From an uncultured Bacteroidota bacterium (GTDB lineage: Bacteria; Bacteroidota; Bacteroidia; Flavobacteriales; Flavobacteriaceae), in NCBI GenBank assembly GCA_902517895.1, contig CABYEA010000004.1, positions 39,425 to 103,424 on the forward strand: a stretch of DNA of 64,000 nucleotides, in the 5' to 3' direction. The translations under genes were made by a program, and so were the position numbers. Shown piece by piece: positions 38,801 to 47,712 of this stretch. The notes under the pieces were generated by a model. The model saw only the letters and a program-made list of their open reading frames with translations, did no database searches and was not told where the DNA came from. Numbering within the stretch: the stretch's first letter is position 1; each line of letters starts with the position of its first letter.

Positions 38801-41800
38801 AATTGACAATTCCAATATTTGAACTAAATGATATGGTATATCCAGTTGCTGGAAGTGCAATTGAAGCTCCTTGTGGTTCTGTAGAAATAAAATTCAATCC
38901 CTTATTTAATATGGAAATCTGCTCGATGTATTCACCTGGGGAAACTAAAATATTATCACCCTCAATAGCATAATTTACTGCAGCTTGAATGGTTAGAAAA
39001 GGATTGTCCTCTGTACCAACCGTATCTTCGTCTGTTCCAGAATTGGACACGTAAATATTTGTATTATGAACGGTTTCAGCTAATGGGTTTTCAAAAGCCC
39101 CAATATCCACGTTTGAGCCTTCAGGATTTGGTCTTGAATTTCCAGAAAAATCGACTAAAGGAGTAGTGTAAGTAGTTGAATATAGCTCAACAGCGTTCAC
39201 TCCTCCGCCGATAGCCGGTGAATAGTTTGACAAATTAAAGTCATTATTGCTAAAATCATTGAATAAAATCTCACCCTCTGAATTATTTTCATAGTTTAAG
39301 AAATTAGTAATTTGATTTATAATTTGTGTTTCACCCTCTTTTAAATGTGAATTTGTAACTGTTAATAATCCATCATTTGTGAAGAATTGGCCTCCGTCAA
39401 TAATTGTATTTACAACAGCACTATTACCGTCAAAACGATTATTTAGTGAATTCCCTATAATATTTGAATTTATAATTATCGCATCAGTTACATTTAAGTC
39501 TCTTGAAGTTAAATTATCTCTAACAATGGTATTCTTAATCGTTGAATAATGTGTATCTCCATTATGCCAGAACTGAATAGTAATGTTTCCCTCATTATTA
39601 TAAAATTCACAGGCATTCATTTCAAATTCTTGGTTAAAGCCTGCCAATGTATGAACAGCGTTGTTATCCCTAAAAACTACATTGTTAAATTGCATCTTTC
39701 TGTTTGTATTTGTGTAGTATAGATAAACAGCAGCTGCATTTGTGGCTAAGTTATTTTCAATTATTAGATTTTCGAAATTTATTCCGATATTAATATTTGA
39801 GGTGCTGTGTAACCAGATTGCCGACGCAACTTCATATGATGCAGTCAGGCCATTAGTAATCGTGAATCCGCTGATTAAAATTGAAGACTCTTGTTCAGGC
39901 TGGTATGATAAACCAAGTCCATTAATATCAATAACAGAAATTCCGTTTGACCCACCATCAATAATTGTTGATGCAGCTGAGGTCGATGGATCTGGTGTAG
40001 TAATTGTTACATATTTGTCATCTAAAGAAATATTTTCAACATATGTTCCAGGATTTACCATAACTGTATCCAAATTTGATGCTGTATCAATTGCAGTCTG
40101 AATAATTTTAAAAGGATTGTCCTGTGATCCGGTAGCAGAAGAATCAGCTAGAACATTTGCGTCAACCCAATAAATACCGTCAGACACTACAGAGTTACCC
40201 GCAACTGAAAAACTGTAGTCAACACTTACCTCAGGGTACACTGTTTGGTAAAGATTATCAACTAGAAAAGCATGAACAGAATAATCTTGTCCGGCTGTAA
40301 CTGGTAAATTAATTTCTGTATCCTCAAATACACTAACTGGGTCTGATCCATTAACAGTGTATTGAATATGCCCATTACCTGGAATTAAATTAAACCCAGC
40401 AGCTGCACTATCCATATTTAGAGACACAGGATTCAATGTCATTGTAACCTCAGTTATTGAATTTGGAAATATGGCTCCGTTTGTAGAGGATTGTGAATAT
40501 GATAATTCAGGAAGAGTCATCTTTGCATAAGTGATCTGGTCAAAAACTGAGCTTACAGAATTATTATCATTGTCAAGCAGTTGATAAGATTCTTTGTAAA
40601 GACCAGCGCCAGGAAGATCAAAAAGGTCATTCAAATTATAATTTAAAGCGTCCGAGCCAGATCCAATAATATTGGGTCCGTGAGCATTAATAATTACTGT
40701 TTCAGATGTCACAGCAAGTTCATTTTCCTCCAGATTATAATTAGCTAAATCACTAATATCATTAACATCATTATAATCACCAGGATAATATGTGATTTGA
40801 TACGCTATTGAACCGTCAACTCCTAAATCAAAACCTTGAAGTATAAATGAGTGTAAAACATCATATTGACCATAGCTTAAAAAGTTACTAATTCCTGAGG
40901 AGGCAGTAACAATAAAATTAACATTTGATACGATTAATGTTATCTGATCTGATATTCCCAGAGGATTACCTTGATTATCCACCAAGTCAAATTTGATATA
41001 ATATTCATCACCAAGTTCAGTGGTAGTTGGTTCAACAAGTCCTAAATCGACTAACGCCTCTGAAGAATTATATATGTTTACTGTTGAGAAATCCCCATCA
41101 AATTCACCCGCTGTGGTTAAACTATTTCCTATAGTGTATTGAATATATCCATCTCCGGAACCATCTTCAGTAACAATAAAATCAGAAATTGTATATGTGA
41201 CTATTGCTTCGGTTGTATTAACAGGATATTCCGTTAAATCTTCAGGGGATGTTATTGAAATTGAAGGGGCATTTTCTACAGAAAAGTTAACCGAATCAGT
41301 TAATGGTGGAGATAACTGATTATAATTTGAATCCGTTAGACTTACTTGAACATTATAAGCCTGACCACTTTCAACATTAATACTAAAATCACCCACAAAT
41401 GAGTCAATTGGGTCAGCTCCGTTTACTGAGTATTGCATAAAGTCTGTGCCAAAATAACTGGTGAAATAAGATATTTCAATAGAATCGGTATTGTAATCAA
41501 AAACCTCCCCCTCGGAAGGGTTATTGATGCTTATCACATCATCCACATTATTACTGGTTAGTGTAATAAACCATCTGTTAGGTGAATCCCAAGAAGGATA
41601 CGTTGCTAAAATGATACTATTTTCATTAATTTCGATTAGATCATAAGTTAAACCTGCTCCATGAAAAAAGCCTAGATATCCATTTCCGGATAATGATATT
41701 TGTTCCAAACCGTCATTATCAGAGGATAAATTCCATGAAGACTCAATATTGTCTGAAGGGTAGTTTTCATACTCTAAATATTGATTTTGTCCTAAACCTT

Positions 41801-44800
41801 GATCACTACCAAAAGCTTCTAAAATAGGAGCGGCCTTTCCGTAAATATCTCCATTAGTAAAAATGGTCAATGATCCATCGGGATTGAAGTAATATACATC
41901 ATTGTACATTCCTAAACCTTCTTTTTCAAACGGCATAGCCATGTAATAATTTGGAAATGATTCATTTTCTCCACCAACACCAAAATGACCTTGTGTTTCT
42001 GCCTCCACTCTGAAAAAAGTGTTTTGTGAAATAAATTCTTGTAAAGTTGGTGTATATGGATTAACTAACAAATTTATAGCTACTATTTCATAACATGATT
42101 CATCGTTCGGAGATTGAACTCTAACATATATGGTGTCAGCTTCAGGCTGCTGATTGGTATATGGGCTTATGAGGAAGTTTATATTTTCCTCTGCATCTTG
42201 AACAGATACATGATATGAAATTGTATAAGATTCATTTAATTCAGCTGAAAGAATTGTATTTAAATCAAATTCAGCAAATCCATCATTATTATCGTCATCA
42301 ACTTCGATTATGTTGATATTACCAATAATCAAATCTTCATTTAAAGGACATGGATCAACATAGGTTTCAGGCATAATTACTACCCTACCTAAAGCTTCTT
42401 CATCATCCGGATTAGCCACAGGGCCAACAACTGTGAATCCGTACTGAACTAAGAAACCCTCAGGTAATTCATCAGCGTAAATTATAAAATTGCCAGGTTC
42501 AGAAATTTCAAATGAATATGCTCCATTAGTAATATCGGTAAAATTATTATTTGGGTCAAGTGCTCTTACAAAAGCTTTACATGTGTAGGATTCATCAAGA
42601 GTATATTCGTGAACAGAAACCGAAAAATGAATCGGCCTTTCATTAAATGCTGTATAGGACTCTACTTGAGTTATGCCTTCCATTATTGCATTTCCTGAAC
42701 CGTCTTCATTGACCCAATTGGAATCCGAGGCATCATAGGCGCTAAAATTTGGTTGAAGAATAATCTCGTTAGTTTGTGTGTCAATTGTTGTTTTTAGATC
42801 AGGTACTGACCATGTATTACCAAATGTAAAGGTTCCGTCTAACTGATATACCTGCATGTATCCAGTCCAAACATCGGATGGATCGGCATAAATAAATAAA
42901 GTTTCATCTCCATTGTCTTGCTGAAATTCACCTTGACCAACCTCAATATCATCAAAATAAAATGTTCCTGGGTTTTGATTTCCAAAATCTGGAAATATGA
43001 CTACAGTAGTGTAATCTAAATCTGGGGCTCCAGTGAAGTCATATGTTAGTATTTCCCAAGTATTAGAAACAGTTGTTAAAACATCAACCTCATGTGTATA
43101 GCCCTCAACATCACCTGCAGTTGTTTCTAGTTTGACTTTTACAACTTTGCCTGCTTCTGGACTATAAGATTTTATTCTTAGCTGATAATGTTGATCAAAG
43201 TTTATTGTTCCTTCTGCATCCACAGCTATCCCTGCCCAGGGCTCTGAGGACTCAGTTTTTACCATTTGTAAAACTCTTGTTGAGTAATTTATATCGGATA
43301 CATCGGGGTTATCAACTATTCCTATTTGATCTATATTTCCAAAAGGAGCTATATCCATATTCATACCTTCCTCCTCAAAATCATGAATTATATCAAACCC
43401 ATTGTCTGTGAATCCACATGCTTCACCTGAGCAATCTCCGAAACACGCAGTAACTGTTGTGTCCTCAGATGCACAAGGAAGTAATCTATCGCTGAATTCA
43501 CCAAATGCACAGAATTGACCTGCTAATTGTTCTTTAGTACCCCAGTCATTAGGGTCATTTGGACTATTTAAGAAAATGAAGGCTCCTCCTATGTTATTAG
43601 GTACCGCTTCAAAAGATCCAGTCCAAATACCATCACCGTCTTCATCGGACAAAGGAATTGCCATTGCACCCCCAAGCACTCCACCACCTGCGTAGATTCC
43701 TTCAGGACCTACATCAATTGAAGCTGTGTTAACTTCAAAAGTATATGTAATACTTTCAGCTGGGTCTTCTCCAGGACACTGATTCCAGTGATGTGAAGCA
43801 AGATCTTGATCAGCACCAGCAACAGTTAAAGCTCTGTTCCAATAGGATCCATCCCAAGATAAACAGTCTTTTTCACAGTTCCAGAATTCTTGATTTTCCC
43901 AACCACCTAATGTATATTTATATTTGTAATCTCCATCCTCTAATGGTAGTGTAAGAGACCATATTCCGTCACCATCATCATCAGTCATAGGATATAATCC
44001 TGGATTCCAGCTTTCACCACTACTTCCGTTATCACCGAAGTTTCCAACAACGTGAGGTATAGAATTTTCTAACAAACTTAATGATGTTGAAGGGTCGACA
44101 TTAAATGTGATATTTGGCGTAGGGGTTGGTGTATTTCCAGCTTCTACTGTATTTTCATAAGTACCAGTTGAGATCTTAATTTGATCTAAAACCATTTTAC
44201 TTCCAGCATTTTGAAATACTGGGGCAAATTGCATCATTTGAACAACAGCATTTAATAATCCAGCATCAGCGCCAGGTGTAGCTGTCATAGCTGGGAAACC
44301 ATTTGTGTTTGCCCAACCATCATCATTATACATTTTAAAACCCCATGCACTACCATCGCCTGATGAATAAGTTTCAGGTGAATCTATCCAAAATCTAATA
44401 GATCCATTATTTCCTCCACTATAATCAACAGTAACTCCAATGGTAAGATCTGTAAGAGTGTAACCTTGAGTTTGACCAAAGTGGCCAGCATACTTTAAGG
44501 TACCGTTTTGATTACCACCATTAATAATCATTGTACTAGCCTTAAGGGATCCACCATCACCGCTGGTATTTTCAGCGATTTGAAGACCAGTCAATCTCCA
44601 ATTTGTACCGGTACCTTGATTGGCATCCTTTAAAATAAAAGTTACTTTGTCTCCACTTCCAGGTGCTATAGTAATTTCTTTAAAAGACAATGAAAAATGA
44701 AATCTATTGTCTACTAAACCAGAACCAGCTGTCGGGTCACCCGTTGTTGGGCCTAGATGTAGATTATTTAAAATAAAATTAGACCACGCGTTAGCATTAG

Positions 44801-45098
44801 CAGAAGTCGTAGACATTGTAAAACTGTCGTCTAAATCTCCGCCTGTTTCGTCTTCGTTTACAAATGCATTATTTCCAGATCCACCAGCCTGTAGGTAGGT
44901 AAGATCAGGATTTGCAGCACTAGCAAAATCAGGGTGAATATCTCCAACCACTGAATTTTCTGCAAAGTCCCAAACTGCAATTACAGTTTCTTCGGCTTGC
45001 AAGTTAAATGAAATAGCAAGTGAAAACACGGCAGCAACAAAAAGGGATCTTATATTTCTAAATAAATTTGAGAAAATAAAACAAATTGAAGAGTTCAT
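35850..45098 (-). CDS. Giant T9SS-secreted mosaic protein, predicted surface adhesin
   Basis: A 3082-residue protein with a signal peptide (about 1-35, ...SFNLQAEE) and a C-terminal type A T9SS sorting domain (about 3010-3082: NIYPNPTNDIINL ... VYFVKIYSSEGIINKRVIKN). Between these are: an N-terminal beta region; two E-set modules with DDDGDGIWSLTLPLEDGDYKYKY and DEDGDGIWTGSFEAV and paired cysteines (about 330-560); a carbohydrate-binding-like jelly roll (about 570-720, ending FYFDDIEVGQGEF); several Ig-like modules; two right-handed parallel beta-helix segments with Asp/Asn-rich turns (about 1640-1980 and 2013-2290, DNPFKIIQTAIDTA and DNPFLTIQAAVNYA); cadherin-like repeats (about 2315-2725, NDSPT motifs); an SprB-type repeat (about 2726-2800) and fibronectin-like modules. 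No glycosidase catalytic motif was found. Function as polysaccharide-binding adhesin is inferred. Confidence 0.88.
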   Translation of the reverse strand: MNSSICFIFSNLFRNIRSLFVAAVFSLAISFNLQAEETVIAVWDFAENSVVGDIHPDFASAANPDLTYLQAGGSGNNAFVNEDETGGDLDDSFTMSTTSANANAWSNFILNNLHLGPTTGDPTAGSGLVDNRFHFSLSFKEITIAPGSGDKVTFILKDANQGTGTNWRLTGLQIAENTSGDGGSLKASTMIINGGNQNGTLKYAGHFGQTQGYTLTDLTIGVTVDYSGGNNGSIRFWIDSPETYSSGDGSAWGFKMYNDDGWANTNGFPAMTATPGADAGLLNAVVQMMQFAPVFQNAGSKMVLDQIKISTGTYENTVEAGNTPTPTPNITFNVDPSTSLSLLENSIPHVVGNFGDNGSSGESWNPGLYPMTDDDGDGIWSLTLPLEDGDYKYKYTLGGWENQEFWNCEKDCLSWDGSYWNRALTVAGADQDLASHHWNQCPGEDPAESITYTFEVNTASIDVGPEGIYAGGGVLGGAMAIPLSDEDGDGIWTGSFEAVPNNIGGAFIFLNSPNDPNDWGTKEQLAGQFCAFGEFSDRLLPCASEDTTVTACFGDCSGEACGFTDNGFDIIHDFEEEGMNMDIAPFGNIDQIGIVDNPDVSDINYSTRVLQMVKTESSEPWAGIAVDAEGTINFDQHYQLRIKSYSPEAGKVVKVKLETTAGDVEGYTHEVDVLTTVSNTWEILTYDFTGAPDLDYTTVVIFPDFGNQNPGTFYFDDIEVGQGEFQQDNGDETLFIYADPSDVWTGYMQVYQLDGTFTFGNTWSVPDLKTTIDTQTNEIILQPNFSAYDASDSNWVNEDGSGNAIMEGITQVESYTAFNERPIHFSVSVHEYTLDESYTCKAFVRALDPNNNFTDITNGAYSFEISEPGNFIIYADELPEGFLVQYGFTVVGPVANPDDEEALGRVVIMPETYVDPCPLNEDLIIGNINIIEVDDDNNDGFAEFDLNTILSAELNESYTISYHVSVQDAEENINFLISPYTNQQPEADTIYVRVQSPNDESCYEIVAINLLVNPYTPTLQEFISQNTFFRVEAETQGHFGVGGENESFPNYYMAMPFEKEGLGMYNDVYYFNPDGSLTIFTNGDIYGKAAPILEAFGSDQGLGQNQYLEYENYPSDNIESSWNLSSDNDGLEQISLSGNGYLGFFHGAGLTYDLIEINENSIILATYPSWDSPNRWFITLTSNNVDDVISINNPSEGEVFDYNTDSIEISYFTSYFGTDFMQYSVNGADPIDSFVGDFSINVESGQAYNVQVSLTDSNYNQLSPPLTDSVNFSVENAPSISITSPEDLTEYPVNTTEAIVTYTISDFIVTEDGSGDGYIQYTIGNSLTTAGEFDGDFSTVNIYNSSEALVDLGLVEPTTTELGDEYYIKFDLVDNQGNPLGISDQITLIVSNVNFIVTASSGISNFLSYGQYDVLHSFILQGFDLGVDGSIAYQITYYPGDYNDVNDISDLANYNLEENELAVTSETVIINAHGPNIIGSGSDALNYNLNDLFDLPGAGLYKESYQLLDNDNNSVSSVFDQITYAKMTLPELSYSQSSTNGAIFPNSITEVTMTLNPVSLNMDSAAAGFNLIPGNGHIQYTVNGSDPVSVFEDTEINLPVTAGQDYSVHAFLVDNLYQTVYPEVSVDYSFSVAGNSVVSDGIYWVDANVLADSSATGSQDNPFKIIQTAIDTASNLDTVMVNPGTYVENISLDDKYVTITTPDPSTSAASTIIDGGSNGISVIDINGLGLSYQPEQESSILISGFTITNGLTASYEVASAIWLHSTSNINIGINFENLIIENNLATNAAAVYLYYTNTNRKMQFNNVVFRDNNAVHTLAGFNQEFEMNACEFYNNEGNITIQFWHNGDTHYSTIKNTIVRDNLTSRDLNVTDAIIINSNIIGNSLNNRFDGNSAVVNTIIDGGQFFTNDGLLTVTNSHLKEGETQIINQITNFLNYENNSEGEILFNDFSNNDFNLSNYSPAIGGGVNAVELYSTTYTTPLVDFSGNSRPNPEGSNVDIGAFENPLAETVHNTNIYVSNSGTDEDTVGTEDNPFLTIQAAVNYAIEGDNILVSPGEYIEQISILNKGLNFISTEPQGASIALPATGYTISFSSNIGIVNSSITGFNIYPSQDIGGTNGIWAYGEHYVTINDCIITDYDDRAIGTGISSVTVNNSLLVNNRLVLHQDNCSVGALGLQATFYNSTIINHQEIYASCVSNSARYVNTIIMGTPLDSSGYTSPPEFNQVITDSPLVVPQSNSTWQLAPESFTDLYFTDYENSDFTLQNTSPAIGYGYYPISTDILGNSRPAPLGSNVDIGAYESELGVPNNARPRMDNINNLDINEDEGEQSFYITGVVDGDILEIQNLSFVVETNNSDLFESMDIQYDQGQSIATFSYSTTLNAYGTAEISVTLSDDGGTENDAIDYISKTFSIDVAAVNDSPTAILLVDGNYSVDENTIDIIVDNLLSTDVDDDTFTYQLVAGEGDSDNANFTINGSELMVSSAFDFETQEQASIRVRTTDPGGLNHDEVIIIQINNLNDPSVVQDQVVNTDEDTMVAITLAGFDLENDQMQFFISSTPNTGTLYQTEDGESISSLISPGDLVINSQNIILYEPFENGYGENYAVFNYYINDGNQDSSSGEITINVNPVNDSPTSVSLSSNTIDENLLDVIGQLFTIDNDPGDSFTYEFVEGTGDSDNELFTIEGNSLINNTDFDFEDQNQYSVRIRSFNENDSIEQQFIINVLNVNDINIVSSSSDSYCEGELANGFIEISEINQTAGTLTFNWTGPNGFSSQDQSIENLNPGTYILDFADEYFTYNETFTIGQIPIYNDLEICYITSDEEDFTKNRIYFNSAGNYNVATFEVLRETSVVNEYESIGFVLPSEDSFLDNTSNNQQQQYKYKVRSVDACGINSDLSSEHYNTLLQANLAAGGSVNLSWSAYFGVEYSTFYIYRSINNADFELLNAIPSNQFTFNDTNADTDANDYRYYVAIIIDDCGDSGRSSVSTVTLKSNLLTIVDGSLSNQEVNFEGEINIYPNPTNDIINLSYPDYLQINKIELYNNLGQLIHRGNSSVNKISLEGSAQGVYFVKIYSSEGIINKRVIKN

Positions 45099-45121
45099 AA
45101 TTTTAATTTTAGTTTGCAGCC

Positions 45122-45129
45122 CAAAATTA
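45122..45129 (-). promoter_or_regulatory. Candidate -7 element of the giant T9SS gene
   Basis: TAATTTTG on the minus strand matches TAnnTTTG and ends 23 nt before the ATG. No TTG was found at the proper distance, so only the -7 half is supported. Confidence 0.35.
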
Positions 45130-45173
45130 CGGTTTTTATAAGTTTTTTAGATTGAAAAATGATATAATCTCGA

Positions 45174-46706
45174 TTAAATTTCAAATTTAATGCCCTGAGC
45201 AAGTGGGAGATCATCTGTATAATTAATTGTATTTGTTTGTCTTCTCATGTAGATTTTCCAAGCATCAGAGCCTGATTCTCTTCCTCCGCCAGTATCTTTT
45301 TCTCCACCAAATGCGCCTCCAATTTCAGCACCTGAAGTGCCAATATTGACATTCGCAATTCCACAATCTGAACCAGCAGCTGATAGAAATTTTTCAGCTT
45401 CTTTTAGATTATTTGACATAATTGCTGAGGACAATCCTTGTGTAACATTGTTTTGAATTTCAATTGCATTAATTACCGGACCAGAATATTTAAGTAAGTA
45501 TAAGATTGGGGCGAAAGTTTCCTCTTGAACAATTTCAAAATATGGCTGAGCCTCAGCTATAGCTGGCTTTACATAACAACCACTTTCATATCCTTCACCT
45601 TCTAGCAGACCACCTTCAACAATGATATTTCCGCCTTCCTCAACTACTTTGTCTAAGGCCTTATTATACATGTCCACAGCTAATTTATCTATTACTGGTC
45701 CTACATGATTTGATTGATCAAGTGGGTTGCCAATTTTAATTTGTTTGTATGCTTTAACAACCGCATCACGAACATCATCATAAATGTCTTCATGAATAAT
45801 CAACCTTCTTGTTGAAGTGCATCTTTGTCCAGCTGTTCCAACAGCGCCAAATACTGCACCCATAACCGTCATTTTTATATCAGCATCAGGGGTAACAATA
45901 ATTGCGTTATTTCCGCCAAGCTCCAGCAATGACTTTCCTAGTCTAGCTCCTACCTCGCTTGCGACAATTTTGCCCATCCTTGTAGATCCAGTTGCTGAGA
46001 TGAGTGGAATTCTCTTGTCCTTTGTCATGTATTCTCCGACTTTATAATCTCCATTTATTAAACAAGAAATTCCTTCAGGCAAATTATTTTCTTTTAATAT
46101 GTCGGCTATAATCTTTTGACATGCAACTGAGCAAAGTGGAGTTTTTTCGCTAGGCTTCCAAACACATACATCTCCACAAATCCAGGCCAATGCAGTATTC
46201 CAGGACCAAACTGCTACAGGAAAATTAAACGCCGAAATGATTCCAACAATTCCAAGTGGATGATATTGCTCATACATTCTATGCCCAGGTCTTTCACTGT
46301 GCATGGTTAAACCATGTAATTGTCTTGAAAGACCTACAGCAAAATCACAAATATCAATCATCTCCTGAACCTCACCTAAACCCTCTTGAAAGCTTTTTCC
46401 CATTTCATAAGAAACCAAAACTCCAAGTGGTTCTTTTAATTCTCTAAGCTTATTTCCAAATTGTCTTACAATTTCACCTCTTTGTGGTGCAGGTATTGTT
46501 CTCCAATATTTAAATGCAGATTGAGCGCTCTCTATAACTTTATTATAGTCTTCAGAAGTTGTTGTTGAAACAGTTCCGATTTCTTTTCCATCTACCGGTG
46601 AATAGCTACTAAACTTATCTCCGTCTTTGAAATAATTACTACCAGTTGAAGTTCCAATATTATGGCCTGATAAGCCTAATTTTTTTAGTGAGTTTTCAAT
46701 ATTCAT
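45174..46706 (-). CDS. ALDH7-type aldehyde dehydrogenase (piperideine-6-carboxylate / aminoadipate semialdehyde)
   Basis: A 510-residue NAD-dependent aldehyde dehydrogenase of the antiquitin (ALDH7A1) group. It has the cofactor-binding FNFPVAVWSWN and KPSEKTPL, the base-containing LLELGGNNAII and the nucleophile in GTAGQRCTSTRRL, where Cys follows Gln-Arg. The C-terminal IGTSGAEIGGAFGGEKDTGGGRESGSDAWKIYMRRQT is diagnostic of ALDH7. The usual role is oxidation of alpha-aminoadipate semialdehyde (via piperideine-6-carboxylate) in lysine breakdown. No other lysine-catabolic gene is adjacent, so pathway placement is by family only. Divergent from the asparaginase gene across 45 nt. Confidence 0.92.
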   Translation of the reverse strand: MNIENSLKKLGLSGHNIGTSTGSNYFKDGDKFSSYSPVDGKEIGTVSTTTSEDYNKVIESAQSAFKYWRTIPAPQRGEIVRQFGNKLRELKEPLGVLVSYEMGKSFQEGLGEVQEMIDICDFAVGLSRQLHGLTMHSERPGHRMYEQYHPLGIVGIISAFNFPVAVWSWNTALAWICGDVCVWKPSEKTPLCSVACQKIIADILKENNLPEGISCLINGDYKVGEYMTKDKRIPLISATGSTRMGKIVASEVGARLGKSLLELGGNNAIIVTPDADIKMTVMGAVFGAVGTAGQRCTSTRRLIIHEDIYDDVRDAVVKAYKQIKIGNPLDQSNHVGPVIDKLAVDMYNKALDKVVEEGGNIIVEGGLLEGEGYESGCYVKPAIAEAQPYFEIVQEETFAPILYLLKYSGPVINAIEIQNNVTQGLSSAIMSNNLKEAEKFLSAAGSDCGIANVNIGTSGAEIGGAFGGEKDTGGGRESGSDAWKIYMRRQTNTINYTDDLPLAQGIKFEI

Positions 46707-46751
46707 GATAAATTATTTAACTTGACGAAGATAAGGATTTATTAATATTTT

Positions 46752-47711
46752 ATGATTATGAAAAAATATTTGTGTCTTCTAATTATTATACTTTTTAGTT
46801 GCAATAATAATGATGAAAATAAGATTGCAATTGTGATTCATGGTGGCGCTGGAATCATACTCAAAGAAAATATTTCCAAATCGAAAGAAGATTCAATTAT
46901 TAAAAAACTAGATGAAGCTATTTCAAAGGGATGGAGATTATTAAAAAAAGGCGAATCTAGTGAATTAGCTGTTATTGAAACCATAAAAATATTAGAGGAT
47001 TCTCCACTATTTAATGCTGGTAAAGGAAGTGTATTTAATAGCAACGGTAAAGTGGAGCATGATGCATCTATTATGAGAGGAAATGATCTTAATGCTGGTG
47101 CCTCATCTGGAACTTCTAATATTAAAAATCCAATAACCCTAGCAGCAGATATTATGAATCATTCAGAACATGTATTTCTTTCTGGTAAGGGAGCAGAGAA
47201 ATTTGCAAAAGAGAGGAATTTAGAAATTGTTGATAATGAATATTTCCATACAGAGTTTAGGTATAATCAGCTAATAAATAAGAAAAATGAAAATAAATAT
47301 GGTACAGTTGGATGTGTAGCAATAGATATTAATGGAAATATTGTAGCAGGCACATCAACTGGCGGAATGACTAATAAAAAATGGGGCAGGATTGGAGATT
47401 CTGCGATTATTGGTTCTGGAACATATGCTAACAATAATACCTGTGGGATCTCATCAACTGGTTCAGGTGAATATTTTATAAGAACTGTTGCGGCTTACCA
47501 TGTTTCATCGTTATTGGATTACAATAATTATAATTTAAATAATGCAATGTCCAAAGTAATTCATGAGAAAATTGGAGAGATTGGTGGTGATGGAGGAATG
47601 ATTGGAATTGATAAAAACTCTAATATCTCAATGGAATTTAATACGCCTGGGATGTATAGGGCTTTTGTAAATAAAAATGAGGAAAAAGAAATTTTACTAT
47701 ACGAAAAGTAA
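46752..47711 (+). CDS. Isoaspartyl peptidase / L-asparaginase, lipoprotein form
   Basis: A T2-family N-terminal nucleophile hydrolase of 319 residues that frees aspartate from isoaspartyl dipeptides or asparagine. The precursor shows IVIHGGAG, FNAGKGSVFNSNGKVEHDASIM and the autocleavage/nucleophile Thr185 in KYGTVGCVA; downstream are GTSTGGMTNKKWGRIGDSAIIGSGTYA and STTGSGE-like STGSGEYFIRT. The N-terminus is a lipoprotein signal with lipobox LFSC (Cys17), so the enzyme is predicted to be envelope-anchored, which fits use of extracellular peptides. The second Met (46758) is an equally possible start. Its end is 1 nt from the convergent pyk end. Confidence 0.9.
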   Translation: MIMKKYLCLLIIILFSCNNNDENKIAIVIHGGAGIILKENISKSKEDSIIKKLDEAISKGWRLLKKGESSELAVIETIKILEDSPLFNAGKGSVFNSNGKVEHDASIMRGNDLNAGASSGTSNIKNPITLAADIMNHSEHVFLSGKGAEKFAKERNLEIVDNEYFHTEFRYNQLINKKNENKYGTVGCVAIDINGNIVAGTSTGGMTNKKWGRIGDSAIIGSGTYANNNTCGISSTGSGEYFIRTVAAYHVSSLLDYNNYNLNNAMSKVIHEKIGEIGGDGGMIGIDKNSNISMEFNTPGMYRAFVNKNEEKEILLYEK

Positions 47712-47712
47712 T

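Noticed and set aside
39742-40101. Plus-strand ORF of 119 codons
   Set aside because: Antisense to the giant T9SS gene, whose frame is continuous with recognised modules on both sides.
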